From positions 1 through 64,000 of the forward strand of contig SBGU01000007.1 of NCBI GenBank assembly GCA_006226495.1: DNA of 64,000 nt, read 5' to 3'. A program made the position numbers and the translations under genes. The notes beneath the pieces were generated by a model. It worked only from the letters and a program-made list of their open reading frames with translations, was not told the DNA's origin and did no database searches. The DNA comes from Alphaproteobacteria bacterium (GTDB taxonomy: Bacteria; Pseudomonadota; Alphaproteobacteria; Sphingomonadales; Kordiimonadaceae). The first letter of the stretch is position 1, and each line of letters begins with the position of its first letter. Of this stretch, positions 52,103 through 63,042 are shown piece by piece.

Positions 52103-54745
52103 ATGAGCGACGAGAAGAAACTTACCCTGTCTGGACGCACGCTTGGGGTCAACAAAGGTGTTGAAACCGGCCAGGTGCGTCAAAGCTTCAGCCATGGGCG
52201 GAGCAAGGCAGTGGTGGTGGAACGCAAGAAAAAGCGCGTCCTGAGCAAAGGTGAGGGCCCGGCTGTGCCGCAATCCGGCGCCGGCCAGCAGAAGACCTTT
52301 GTACCCAAGCGCCCGGCATCGGACGCTGGCCAGACCCTGACGAATGCCGAGCAGGAAACCCGCCTGCGCGCCCTCGAAGACGCGAAACGCCGCGCCGAGG
52401 AAGAGGCCCGTATCGCCAAGGAAGAGGCCGAGCGCCGCGCCAAGGAAGAAGCCGAACGCAAGAAGCGCGAAGCCGCTGAAGCCGCTGCACAGGAAGCTGC
52501 CGCACAGGACGAGGAAGCTGACGCCCGTCACCGCGCCGAAGAAGATGCGAAGCGCAAGGCCGCCATGGAAGCCAAACGCAAAGCCGAAGCTGCTGCCGAG
52601 AAAAAGGCTGCGGACGAACTGGCCGTGCGCGAAAAGGCCGAGGCCGAAGCCCGCAAGAAAGCCGACCTTGAGGCGCGTGCCGTTCAACTGAAAAAAGCGA
52701 CCGAAGCGCGCCAGACGCAGACCCAGACCAAGGAAGAAGAGGACGATGATCGTCCGCGCGGTGGTCACAAGCGCAACAAGAAGGGCGGCACCGTTGCCCC
52801 CGCTTCGCCTGAAAAACCGACCCGTGGCCGTGGCCGTGGCGCCGGCGATGACCGCCGTGGCGGCCGCCTGACCCTCAGCCGTGCGCTCGAAGGTGACGAC
52901 AGCCGCCAGCGTTCGCTGGCTGCGTTCAAACGCGCCCAGGCCAAAAAACGTGTCCATCACGGCGCCGATGCCGGCCAGCCGAAACAGGCGCGTGAAGTCA
53001 CCATCCCTGAAGTCATCACCGTTCAGGAACTGGCAAACCGTATGGCTGAAAAAGCCACCGGCGTGATCAAGCTCCTGATGAAAAACGGCATCATGGCGAC
53101 CATCAACCAGTCGCTGGACCAGGATACCGCCGAACTGGTGGTCACCGAATTTGGCCATACACCGAAACGTGTCAGCGCTGCCGACGTTGAAATCGGCATG
53201 GTCGGTGAAGCCGACATCGAAGCGGATCTGATGCCGCGTGCCCCGATCGTGACCGTTATGGGCCACGTCGACCACGGCAAGACCTCGCTTCTGGATGCGC
53301 TCCGCAAAGCCAACGTGGTGTCGGGCGAAGCCGGTGGCATTACCCAGCATATCGGCGCCTACCAGGTCGATGTGGGTGAGCAGAAGATCACCTTCCTCGA
53401 CACCCCGGGCCACGCCGCCTTTACCCAGATGCGCGCCCGTGGTGCCAGCGTCACCGACATCGTGGTGCTTGTGGTTGCCGCCGACGACGGCGTGATGCCG
53501 CAAACCATCGAAGCCATCAACCACTCGAAGGCCGCTGGCGTGCCGATCATTGTTGCCATCAACAAGATGGACAAACCGGCCGCAAACCCGGACCGCGTGC
53601 GCCAGGAACTGCTGCAGCATGAAGTCGTGACCGAGACCTTCTCGGGCGATACGCAGGAAGTGGAAGTATCGGCCCACACCGGCGCTGGCCTCGACAAGCT
53701 GAAAGAAGCCATCGCGCTGCAGGCCGAAATCCTCGAGCTGAAAGCCAACCCGAACCGTACCGCCGAAGGTGTGGTTGTCGAAGCCCAGCTCGACAAGGGC
53801 CGCGGCCCGGTTGCCACCGTGCTTGTGCAGCGCGGCACCCTGAAAGTGGGCGACATTTTTGTGGCCGGCCCGGAATGGGGCAAGGTGCGCGCACTGATCA
53901 ACGACAAGGGCGAACAGGTCCAGGAAGCTGGCCCCAGCCAGCCGGTCGAAGTGCTGGGCGGCAACGGCACCCCGGGTGCCGGCGACGACTTCTCGGTTGT
54001 CGAGAACGAAGCCCGCGCGCGTGAAATCACCGCCTACCGCCAGGATCTCTTGCGCGACAAGCGCCATGCTGCGGCGGCTGCACCCAAGACCCTCGAATCC
54101 ATCTTCAGCCAGATGAAGGAAAACGAGGGCCTGATGCAGTTCGATGTGGTCGTGAAGGCCGACGTGCAGGGTTCGGTGGAAGCCATCACCCAGGCGCTGG
54201 CCAAAGCCGGTAACGACGACATCCAGTGCCGTGTGATCCACGGCGCTGTGGGTGGTATCACCGAATCCGACATCGCGCTGGCGAAAGCCTCGAACGCGCT
54301 GGTGATCGGCTTCAACGTGCGTCCGAACAAACAGGCGCGCGACCTGGCCGAATCCGATGGCATCACCATCAAATATTATTCGATCATCTATAACCTGATC
54401 GATGATGTGAAAGCCGCAATGGCCGGCGAATTGGGCCCCGAGTTCAAGGAGAACATCGTTGGCCGTGCCGAAATCCGCGACGCCTTCCAGGCCGGCAAAG
54501 CCGGCAAGGCAGCAGGCTGTTTCGTGGTCGATGGCAGCATCCGCCGCGACTGCAAAGCCCGCATCCTGCGCGACGATGTCATCATCTATGAAGGCGAGAT
54601 CGACAACCTTCGCCGCTTCAAGGACGACGTCAAGGAAGTGCGTTCCGGTCAGGAATGTGGCCTGACCTTCGTGAACTATCATGACTTCCGCGCCGGCGAC
54701 GTGCTCGAAGTCTATGAAATGGAAGAAATCCAGCGCACGCTTTAA
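52103..54745 (+). CDS. infB: Translation initiation factor IF-2
   Basis: An 880-residue GTPase that places initiator tRNA. A long charged N-terminal region rich in Lys/Glu/Ala (about 80-270, many AEEEARI and KEEAERR tracts) precedes the GTPase domain with [17 protein letters not shown] and NKMDKP. Domains II-IV follow. The start ATG 52103 has GAAGG upstream; the longer frame begins inside ylxR. It overlaps nothing and is followed by rbfA after 38 bases. Confidence 0.95.
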   Translation: MSDEKKLTLSGRTLGVNKGVETGQVRQSFSHGRSKAVVVERKKKRVLSKGEGPAVPQSGAGQQKTFVPKRPASDAGQTLTNAEQETRLRALEDAKRRAEEEARIAKEEAERRAKEEAERKKREAAEAAAQEAAAQDEEADARHRAEEDAKRKAAMEAKRKAEAAAEKKAADELAVREKAEAEARKKADLEARAVQLKKATEARQTQTQTKEEEDDDRPRGGHKRNKKGGTVAPASPEKPTRGRGRGAGDDRRGGRLTLSRALEGDDSRQRSLAAFKRAQAKKRVHHGADAGQPKQAREVTIPEVITVQELANRMAEKATGVIKLLMKNGIMATINQSLDQDTAELVVTEFGHTPKRVSAADVEIGMVGEADIEADLMPRAPIVTVMGHVDHGKTSLLDALRKANVVSGEAGGITQHIGAYQVDVGEQKITFLDTPGHAAFTQMRARGASVTDIVVLVVAADDGVMPQTIEAINHSKAAGVPIIVAINKMDKPAANPDRVRQELLQHEVVTETFSGDTQEVEVSAHTGAGLDKLKEAIALQAEILELKANPNRTAEGVVVEAQLDKGRGPVATVLVQRGTLKVGDIFVAGPEWGKVRALINDKGEQVQEAGPSQPVEVLGGNGTPGAGDDFSVVENEARAREITAYRQDLLRDKRHAAAAAPKTLESIFSQMKENEGLMQFDVVVKADVQGSVEAITQALAKAGNDDIQCRVIHGAVGGITESDIALAKASNALVIGFNVRPNKQARDLAESDGITIKYYSIIYNLIDDVKAAMAGELGPEFKENIVGRAEIRDAFQAGKAGKAAGCFVVDGSIRRDCKARILRDDVIIYEGEIDNLRRFKDDVKEVRSGQECGLTFVNYHDFRAGDVLEVYEMEEIQRTL

Positions 54746-54783
54746 GGCGTGGCTGGGCTTCCGTTCGACAAGAGGACTGTCTG

Positions 54784-55209
54784 ATGTCCAGGTCTCAGCA
54801 TTCCGGCTCGGGCAGCCCGGGCCTCAGGCTATTGCGCGTGGGGGAAAACATCCGCCACGCCATCTCTGCCATCCTCGCGCGCGGCGAGGTGCAGGACCCT
54901 GCGCTTGTAACCGCATCGATCACGGTATCCGAGGTGCGGATCAGCCCCGACCTCAGGAACGCGACCATCTTCGTGATGCCGCTGGGCGGCGATGAAGACG
55001 GTGCCATTACCAAGGCGCTCAATCGCCACAGCGCTTTCATCCGCGGGCAGATGAGCCGCACCGTGCACATGAAATACATGCCGCGCCTGCGTTTCCTCCT
55101 GGATGGCAGCTTCGACGAAGCCAGCCATATCGATGCCTTGCTCCGCGACCCGCGTGTGGTGCGCGACCTCGCCCATGACGACGATCCGGAAACGGGCGAC
55201 GAGGACTGA
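54784..55209 (+). CDS. rbfA: 30S ribosome-binding factor A
   Basis: A 141-residue KH-fold factor for 16S maturation. It has RVGENIRHAISAIL, VRISPDLRNATIFVMPLGG and HMKYMPRLRFLLD. The length and position between infB and truB are standard. Confidence 0.94.
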   Translation: MSRSQHSGSGSPGLRLLRVGENIRHAISAILARGEVQDPALVTASITVSEVRISPDLRNATIFVMPLGGDEDGAITKALNRHSAFIRGQMSRTVHMKYMPRLRFLLDGSFDEASHIDALLRDPRVVRDLAHDDDPETGDED

Positions 55210-55212
55210 TCC

Positions 55213-56112
55213 ATGGCCCGTCGGCGCAAAGGTGAAAAGGTCGATGGCTGGCTGGTGATCGACAAGCCGCTCGGTATTTCCAGTGCCAAGGTGGTGGGAA
55301 CGGTCAAATGGGCGCTGAAGGCCCAGAAGGTCGGCCATGGTGGCACGCTTGACCCGCTTGCCAGCGGCATCCTGCCCATCGCGCTGGGTGAAGCTACCAA
55401 GACCATGCCCTTCATCATGGATGCCACGAAGGAATATGCCTTCAGTGTCGGCTGGGGCAAAGCCACCGATTCGGACGACCTGGAAGGCGCGGTTATCCAT
55501 GAAGGTGGCCGTATGCCTGCGGAACAGGAAATTCTCGAGATATTGCCTGAATTTACCGGCACCATATCCCAGACCCCGCCGGCCTACAGCGCCATCAAGG
55601 TGGACGGCAAACGCGCCTATGCGCTGGCCCGCGCCGGTGAAACGGTGGAATTGAAGGCAAGAGACATTGAAATTCAGTCACTTAGCCTGACCGCGCACGA
55701 TGTGGAAAAGGGCGAAAGCACCTTCCATGTGCAGTGCGGCAAAGGCACCTATGTGCGATCGCTGGCGCGCGACATTGCGCTTCGGCTTGGCACATGGGGT
55801 CATGTGACCATGCTCCGGCGTTTGCGGGTCGGTCCCTTCGGTCTCGACGGATCGATTTCACTGGCAATGCTGGAGGAGTTGGGCCATAGTGCGCGCGCTC
55901 AGGCTGCCCTTTTGCCGCTTTCGACGGCGCTGGACGACATCCCGGCGGTTGCCGTAAGTGGCGCGGAGGCAGAACGCATCAGATGCGGACAAAGTCTCCA
56001 CCTGCCTGAAGCTAAGCCCGGTACGATTGTGCTGATGGTCGGTGATACGCCCCTGGCGATTGCCGAGAACACCGAAGGCACGGTCCGTTCCAGGCGGGTC
56101 TTCAACATGTAA
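55213..56112 (+). CDS. truB: tRNA pseudouridine synthase B
   Basis: A 299-residue enzyme that makes pseudouridine 55 in tRNAs. It has [11 protein letters not shown], the catalytic Asp in [11 protein letters not shown], and YALARAGE plus [15 protein letters not shown]-like C-terminal end follows. It begins three bases after rbfA and 20 bases before rpsO. Confidence 0.94.
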   Translation: MARRRKGEKVDGWLVIDKPLGISSAKVVGTVKWALKAQKVGHGGTLDPLASGILPIALGEATKTMPFIMDATKEYAFSVGWGKATDSDDLEGAVIHEGGRMPAEQEILEILPEFTGTISQTPPAYSAIKVDGKRAYALARAGETVELKARDIEIQSLSLTAHDVEKGESTFHVQCGKGTYVRSLARDIALRLGTWGHVTMLRRLRVGPFGLDGSISLAMLEELGHSARAQAALLPLSTALDDIPAVAVSGAEAERIRCGQSLHLPEAKPGTIVLMVGDTPLAIAENTEGTVRSRRVFNM

Positions 56113-56132
56113 TCTGTTTTAGGAGAAGATCG

Positions 56133-56402
56133 ATGTCGATCACTGCGGAACGCAAACAAGAACTGATCAAGGAATATGCTGTCGCCGAAGGTGACACCGG
56201 TTCGCCGGAAGTACAGGTTGCTATCCTGTCCGAGCGTATTTCGAACCTCACCGAACACTTCAAGGACCACAAAAAGGATAACCATTCCCGCCGTGGCCTG
56301 CTGAAGCTGGTGAACCAGCGGCGCAGCCTGCTGGACTATCTGAACGCCAAAGACAGCGCGCGCTATCAGACCCTGATCGGCCGCCTGGGGCTTCGGAAGT
56401 AA
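56133..56402 (+). CDS. rpsO: 30S ribosomal protein S15
   Basis: The 89-residue small-subunit protein binds 16S rRNA. It has the standard core [17 protein letters not shown] and [31 protein letters not shown] is just upstream of the ATG. A terminator follows, with pnp further on, and in other bacteria rpsO-pnp is regulated by RNase III and PNPase. Confidence 0.96.
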   Translation: MSITAERKQELIKEYAVAEGDTGSPEVQVAILSERISNLTEHFKDHKKDNHSRRGLLKLVNQRRSLLDYLNAKDSARYQTLIGRLGLRK

Positions 56403-56415
56403 GTTCGATCAAGGC

Positions 56416-56450
56416 AGGGCCGGTTCCAAGGAACCGGCCCTCCTGCTTTT
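56416..56450 (+). terminator. Hairpin terminator after rpsO
   Basis: AGGGCCGGTTCC (56416-56427) pairs with GGAACCGGCCCT (56430-56441) around a small loop; TTTT at 56447-56450 follows after CCTGC. It may be a leaky terminator between rpsO and pnp. Confidence 0.6.
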
Positions 56451-56633
56451 CCGGGCCTCCCGTCCGATAATCCAACATTCTACGGGAACCGCGGCACTGC
56501 AGGCAGATACATCGCTTGGGCTTCATTCCGGGGCCCGGGTTTTTTAGAAAAGCGGGGCATGCCCATAGGGGGTGTGCCACGGCCAGGCGGCAAGGTTAGT
56601 GCGATACCCGTTTGGCTGCTGAAAGGTTAGAAA

Positions 56634-58799
<2,166 letters not shown>

Positions 58800-58831
58800 T
58801 CGCGGCTTGACGCTACGGCTTTAATTGAAAA

Positions 58832-58864
58832 GAAACCGGCGTGTGCTACATTCACGCCGGTTTC
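58832..58864 (+). terminator. Hairpin at the end of the pnp transcript
   Basis: A perfect 12-bp stem GAAACCGGCGTG (58832-58843) with CACGCCGGTTTC (58853-58864), followed on the plus strand by GTCTTATATAA. The T-tract is weak, so it may be a 3' stabilising hairpin as well as a terminator. Confidence 0.6.
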
Positions 58865-58934
58865 GTCTTATATAAGGGACGTATGGTACCCCATGGAGGG
58901 CCGCTTGCGGTTGGGGTGATGTTGGGAGAAGTTG

Positions 58935-60329
58935 ATGAGTTTTTCGCTGAATTCGATCCGTCTGGCAGGCAAGGATGTGCTGCCGCTCATTGAAGGTGGC
59001 AAGGGTGTCGCAATCTCGACCGGCGCCAGCTCCGGCCCGTGGGCCTATGCCGGCGGTATCGGTACCGTCTCCGCGGTGATCGCCGACAGCTATGACGCGC
59101 ATGGCAATGTGGAAGCCCACGACTATAAGGGCCGCACCCGTGCCGACCGTCATGAAGAGATGGTTCAATATTCGATCAAGGGCACCATCGACCAGGTTCG
59201 CAAGGCCTGGGAACTGTCGAAGGGCCAGGGCTTCATCAATATCAACATGCTTTGGGAAGTCGGCAGCGCGCAGCGTATCCTGCATGAAGTGCTGGAGAAG
59301 ACCAAAGGCATGATCCATGGTGTCACCTCCGGCGCCGGCATGCCCTTCAAGCTGGGTGAACTGACCGCCAAATATGGCGCGCACTATTACCCCATCGTTT
59401 CCTCGGGCCGTGCGTTTGGCCTTCTGTGGAAACGTGCCTACAAGAATTTCTCCGAACGGCTGGGCGGCGTGGTCTATGAAGACCCGTGGCTGGCTGGCGG
59501 CCACAATGGCCTGTCGAACGCCGAAGATCCCACCAAGCCGGGTGACCCGTACCCGCGTGTCGTTGAACTCAGGAAGATCATGCGCATGTTCGGCCTCGAC
59601 CATGTGCCGATCATCATGGCCGGCGGTGTGTGGAACCTGAAGGAATGGAAAGACTGGATCGACAATAAGGAACTGGGGCCGATCATGTTCCAGTTCGGTA
59701 CCCGTCCGCTCCTCACCAAGGAAAGCCAGATTTCCGACCGCTGGAAAAAGAAGCTCCTGAGCCTGAAGCCGGGTGATGTGCTCTTGCAGAACTTCAGCCC
59801 GACCGGGTTCTTCTCGTCGGCGCTCAAGAACAGCTTCATCGGTGAACTGGTCAAGCGCAACGAACGCCAGATCGAATTCCGCACCGAAAAGGATGCCGAG
59901 TTCGACACCGAACTGACGATTGACCGCAAGACCTATATTGTGCGCCGCGAAGACGAAGGCAAAGCCCGCGAATGGCTGGCCGAAGGCTACGAACGCGCGA
60001 TGAAAACGCCGGACAATTCGCTGATTTTTGTGACCGCCGACAAATGCGCCGAAATCCGCAAGGACCAGGCCGACTGTGTCGGTTGCCTGAGCCAGTGCCG
60101 CTTCTCCTCGTGGGCGACCAACGAAAAGAATTCGACCGGTCGCCTTGCCGACCCGCGCAGCTTCTGCATCCAGAAAACCCTGGACGATGTGGCGCACGAA
60201 GGCAGTGTCGACGACAACCTCGTGTTCGCGGGCCACAATGCCTTCCGTTTCGCCAAGGACCCCTTCTATTCGAACGGTTTCATCCCGAGCGTGAAACAGC
60301 TTGTGGACCGTATCTGCACCGGCGACTGA
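58935..60329 (+). CDS. Nitronate monooxygenase-like flavin oxidoreductase
   Basis: A 464-residue TIM-barrel FMN protein of the 2-nitropropane dioxygenase/PfaD group. It has LEKTKGMIHGVTSGAGMP, AHYYPIVSSGRAF, IIMAGGVWN and FQFGTRPLLT, the phosphate-binding region. A C-terminal extension has a cysteine cluster, DKCAEIRKDQADCVGCLSQC, not present in simple enzymes and perhaps metal-binding. The function may differ from nitronate oxidation. ATG 58935 follows GGGAGAAG. It has a terminator at its end. Confidence 0.82.
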   Translation: MSFSLNSIRLAGKDVLPLIEGGKGVAISTGASSGPWAYAGGIGTVSAVIADSYDAHGNVEAHDYKGRTRADRHEEMVQYSIKGTIDQVRKAWELSKGQGFININMLWEVGSAQRILHEVLEKTKGMIHGVTSGAGMPFKLGELTAKYGAHYYPIVSSGRAFGLLWKRAYKNFSERLGGVVYEDPWLAGGHNGLSNAEDPTKPGDPYPRVVELRKIMRMFGLDHVPIIMAGGVWNLKEWKDWIDNKELGPIMFQFGTRPLLTKESQISDRWKKKLLSLKPGDVLLQNFSPTGFFSSALKNSFIGELVKRNERQIEFRTEKDAEFDTELTIDRKTYIVRREDEGKAREWLAEGYERAMKTPDNSLIFVTADKCAEIRKDQADCVGCLSQCRFSSWATNEKNSTGRLADPRSFCIQKTLDDVAHEGSVDDNLVFAGHNAFRFAKDPFYSNGFIPSVKQLVDRICTGD

Positions 60330-60350
60330 CCGGCGCGGCAAAGAACAGCA

Positions 60351-60379
60351 AAAAGGCGGGACCCGGTCCCGCCTTTTTT
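60351..60379. terminator. Bidirectional terminator after the flavin oxidoreductase
   Basis: AAAAGGCGGGA (60351-60361) pairs with TCCCGCCTTTT (60367-60377), and T runs occur on both strands. It separates the convergent genes ending at 60329 and 60396. Confidence 0.85.
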
Positions 60380-60395
60380 GTTTCGGTGTCGTGCC

Positions 60396-60863
60396 CTAAA
60401 GGTCAGCGAGGCCGCGGCGCATATAGACCACATCCGCTTCCGGGTTGAAATTATAGGGTTCGGTGTCGACGAAACCGAGCTTGCGGTATAGTGCCACGGC
60501 GGCTTCCAGCCGGCCAAGGCTGTCGAGCAGCATGGTGTGGTAGCCAAGGGCCTTCGCGTCCGCGAGCAGCCGTTCGCACAGTTTGCGGCCAAGGCCGGTG
60601 CCGTGCGCTGCAGGCAGCACAAACAGGCGCTTCATTTCGCAAACGTCACGACCGTGCGGTTTCAGCGCCACGGCGCCTACCGGTTCGCCGTCCAGCCGGG
60701 CCAGCAGCACATGCACAAAGCCTTCCGGGAAGCGGGCCATTTCGCCTTCGAAATCCTGAAAACCAAGGTCGATGGGCAACCATTCCGAAAAGGCACGGAA
60801 GATGCCCTTTGCGGCCAGCAGGTCTTCGGGGTTTTCGGCTTTCAGGATCACGGGCTCTCTCAT
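60396..60863 (-). CDS. GNAT family N-acetyltransferase (third gene of the MarR-GNAT operon)
   Basis: A 155-residue acetyltransferase with the acetyl-CoA loop LPAAHGTGLGRKLCERLLADAK and LYRKLGFV. The substrate is unknown. The ATG at 60863 overlaps the preceding stop (ATGA), so it is translationally coupled with the GNAT gene upstream. It has lower similarity to the other two GNAT domains than they have to each other. Confidence 0.83.
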   Translation of the reverse strand: MREPVILKAENPEDLLAAKGIFRAFSEWLPIDLGFQDFEGEMARFPEGFVHVLLARLDGEPVGAVALKPHGRDVCEMKRLFVLPAAHGTGLGRKLCERLLADAKALGYHTMLLDSLGRLEAAVALYRKLGFVDTEPYNFNPEADVVYMRRGLADL

Positions 60864-61321
60864 GGCCGCCACTCCATATAACAATCGGTGCCTTCATATT
60901 CGCCCGCGCCCGGGTTCGCGCACAGGACAAACCCCAGCTTTTCATAGAGGCGCATTGCGGGTTTCAGTTTGCTGTGGGTTTCGAGGAACAGGCGCCTGCC
61001 GTCCGGGCGCGCGCGGTACCAGTCAATCACGGTTTCACACAGCTTGCGCCCGATGCCGCCGCCCTGGGCAGCCGGATCGACGCCCAGTTTGGTGAGCTCG
61101 TAGGCACCGCCGCCTTCCACCCGCACCGCCACCGTGCCGACGACCCGGTCGCCGGCAAGCGCAAAAAATACCTCGCCGCCACCCGCCAGGATGTTGCCTT
61201 CAGGGTCCGACAGCACCGTGCGGTGGATCGGTTCGACCGTGAAATAAGCCTGCAGCCAGGCCATGTTCAGGTCGTAGAACGCCTGTTTGTATTGCGCATC
61301 ATAGGGGATGATGCGGACCAT
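60860..61321 (-). CDS. GNAT family N-acetyltransferase, duplicate of the MarR-GNAT C-terminal domain
   Basis: A 153-residue acetyltransferase strongly similar to the C-terminal half of the MarR fusion gene beside it: YKQAFYDLNMAWLQAYFTVEPI, VLSDPEGNILAGGGEVFF, YELTKLGVDPAAQGGGIGRKLCE, LKPAMRLYEKLGF and YMEW are all shared blocks. A recent tandem duplication of the GNAT part is likely. The ATG overlaps the fusion gene's stop by three bases. Confidence 0.85.
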   Translation of the reverse strand: MVRIIPYDAQYKQAFYDLNMAWLQAYFTVEPIHRTVLSDPEGNILAGGGEVFFALAGDRVVGTVAVRVEGGGAYELTKLGVDPAAQGGGIGRKLCETVIDWYRARPDGRRLFLETHSKLKPAMRLYEKLGFVLCANPGAGEYEGTDCYMEWRP

Positions 61322-61322
61322 C

Positions 61323-62300
61323 TCAGGCTGCCTGTTCACTGCCGGCTGCATGATGGCCCTCCCATTCCATATAATAGTTGGCGCGCTCGTAAGGACTCGG
61401 CGCCGGTGGTTCCTTCATCACAAAATTCAGCTTTTCATACAGCCGGATCGCGGGCTTCAGCACCGTGTTGGTTTCCAGGAACAAGAGGCTGCCGCCCCGG
61501 GCTTCGAAGCGGCGGATCACTTCTTCACACAGCGCCCGGCCCATGCCGCCGCCGCGCGCGGTGGGATCGACGCCCAGCTTCGTAAGCTCGAACACACCGT
61601 CGCCAGCGGGTTTCATGGCCACGGTACCGATGGCGCGGCCGTCCTGCACGGCGAAGAAAATCTCGCCGCCCTTGGCCAGGATCTGGCCTTCGGGGTCCGA
61701 CAGCACCTTTTCGTCGATGGGTTCGACCACAAACCAGGTTTTCAGCCATTCCACATTCAGGTCATAGAAGGCCCGCCGGTATTTCACATCGAACGGTTCA
61801 ATGGTGAAGGGTGCCGGTTGGCCCGCAGCCAGTTTCTCCTGCGTGCGCAGATACAGGCTTTTGCGGTCGAGGCTGGCCTCGAGCCCGGTGATGCCGGCCA
61901 GGATGTCGGTGCCGCTTTCGGCGATGGCTTCCTTGACCGCGGCATCGAGCGCCGCCCACAGGGGCTGGCTGCGCCGGATGATCTCGTCGCCCGTGGCCGT
62001 GAAGCTGATCAGCTTCTGGCGTCCGTCCGGGCCGGGACTGGCTTCCACATAACCCAGCTTCACCAGTTTCTTGACCGCCTGGCTGACCGCCGAATGGGAA
62101 AATCCCGCCAGCCGGGCGATCTCGCCAATGGTCATTGGGCCACGTTCGGCCAGCGCATAAACCACATAAAAGAAGCTGGATTTGAAGCTCATGCCCGCTT
62201 CTTCATACAGGCGTTCAGCATCGGGGCTCAGTTTTTCAAGCAGACGGCGCATGCGCGTACCCAGGCCCAGTTCGAAATAAAGCTCGGTGGAAGGCTGCAT
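61323..62300 (-). CDS. MarR-GNAT bifunctional regulator/acetyltransferase
   Basis: A 325-residue fusion. Residues about 1-140 are a MarR winged helix (AERGPMTIGEIARLAGFSHSAVSQAVKKLVKLGYVE), and about 165-320 a GNAT domain with the same blocks as the next gene. The form is found in several proteobacteria, where it probably senses a small molecule and modifies it or represses its own operon. The ATG at 62300 is preferred because a perfect palindromic operator overlaps the longer ATG at 62333. It leads a three-gene leftward operon. Confidence 0.87.
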   Translation of the reverse strand: MQPSTELYFELGLGTRMRRLLEKLSPDAERLYEEAGMSFKSSFFYVVYALAERGPMTIGEIARLAGFSHSAVSQAVKKLVKLGYVEASPGPDGRQKLISFTATGDEIIRRSQPLWAALDAAVKEAIAESGTDILAGITGLEASLDRKSLYLRTQEKLAAGQPAPFTIEPFDVKYRRAFYDLNVEWLKTWFVVEPIDEKVLSDPEGQILAKGGEIFFAVQDGRAIGTVAMKPAGDGVFELTKLGVDPTARGGGMGRALCEEVIRRFEARGGSLLFLETNTVLKPAIRLYEKLNFVMKEPPAPSPYERANYYMEWEGHHAAGSEQAA

Positions 62301-62332
62301 CTGTCGGTCCTTGGTATCATTTATATAACGCA

Positions 62333-62352
62333 TTATGTAAGTGCTTACATAA
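62333..62352. promoter_or_regulatory. Palindromic operator of the MarR-GNAT operon
   Basis: TTATGTAAG (62333-62341), TG, CTTACATAA (62344-62352) is a perfect 20-bp palindrome. It lies 32 bases upstream of the ATG at 62300, a typical MarR autoregulatory site. Confidence 0.7.
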
Positions 62353-62425
62353 ATGGGTCAAGCAAGATTATCTTGCTGTGCGCATGAACCGATTTTCGGA
62401 AATGGGATTCGGGGCCGGTGTGGCC

Positions 62426-62929
62426 TCAGTCGATGGTCTCGTCGCGGTAGACGCCCCAGAGGAAGCGGCGTTCGATCCAGGCTTCGGTGCCATCGATCTC
62501 AAGCTGGCACCAGGCACCCTTACAGGCTTTTACCAATCCAATGACGCCCGGGTCGGCGGTCAGGCGCAGGGCGGCACCGGCTTCGGGGTCCGCATACAGG
62601 CTGCGCATGCGGTCCAGAATCAGGGCGGTGCGGCGCGACGACAACAGCGAAACATGAATCCAGCCTTTCACCCCTTCGGGGTCGCGCACCTGGCGCCAGG
62701 GGCCTTCTTCATCGACCACTTCAAGCGGCATGCCGTCGCGCACATACACCCATTCGATGGGATACTGACGACCGGGACCGGTGCGCATATAGGCTTTTTC
62801 GGTGCTTAGGGACACAAATCGCGGCAAGGGGGCGCCGCTCGGGCCGGTGGTCTGCATCAGTGCCATTGCACCCATGCTGTGGCCGGCCAGAAACAGGACC
62901 ATCGTCAAAATGCCGAAAAAGCGCCTCAT
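62426..62929 (-). CDS. SH3-like domain protein, exported
   Basis: A 167-residue protein with a signal peptide (MRRFFGILTMVLFLAGHSMGAMA) and two bacterial SH3-like domains (about 35-105, about 105-160). It has AYMRTGPGRQYPIEWVYV, PWRQVRDPEGVKGWIHVSLL and ACKGAWCQLEIDGTEAWIERRFLWGVY. Such proteins bind peptidoglycan or peptides. It is divergent from the dehydrogenase gene, an arrangement that recurs in alphaproteobacteria. Confidence 0.85.
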   Translation of the reverse strand: MRRFFGILTMVLFLAGHSMGAMALMQTTGPSGAPLPRFVSLSTEKAYMRTGPGRQYPIEWVYVRDGMPLEVVDEEGPWRQVRDPEGVKGWIHVSLLSSRRTALILDRMRSLYADPEAGAALRLTADPGVIGLVKACKGAWCQLEIDGTEAWIERRFLWGVYRDETID

Positions 62930-63042
62930 CTGCCCATGCCCCCTGTCGCTTGGCGTTTGAAACGGTCGCCACCTTCTGGTACAGAAGCCTGAGTCTGAAA
63001 CCGGGTGGCTGTCGCGCCCGTCAGAAAAGGTTATTTTGCCGC

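Noticed and set aside
52341-52700. Low-complexity Lys/Glu/Ala tracts in infB taken as a DNA repeat
   Set aside because: They are the normal charged N-terminal region of IF-2 and not a DNA repeat array.
51953-54682. A 909-codon minus-strand frame opposite infB
   Set aside because: It mirrors a real, fully recognisable infB. High third-position GC leaves long antisense frames open.
58821-60341. A 506-codon minus-strand frame opposite the flavin oxidoreductase
   Set aside because: It is antisense to a gene with clear motifs and has no recognisable domain.
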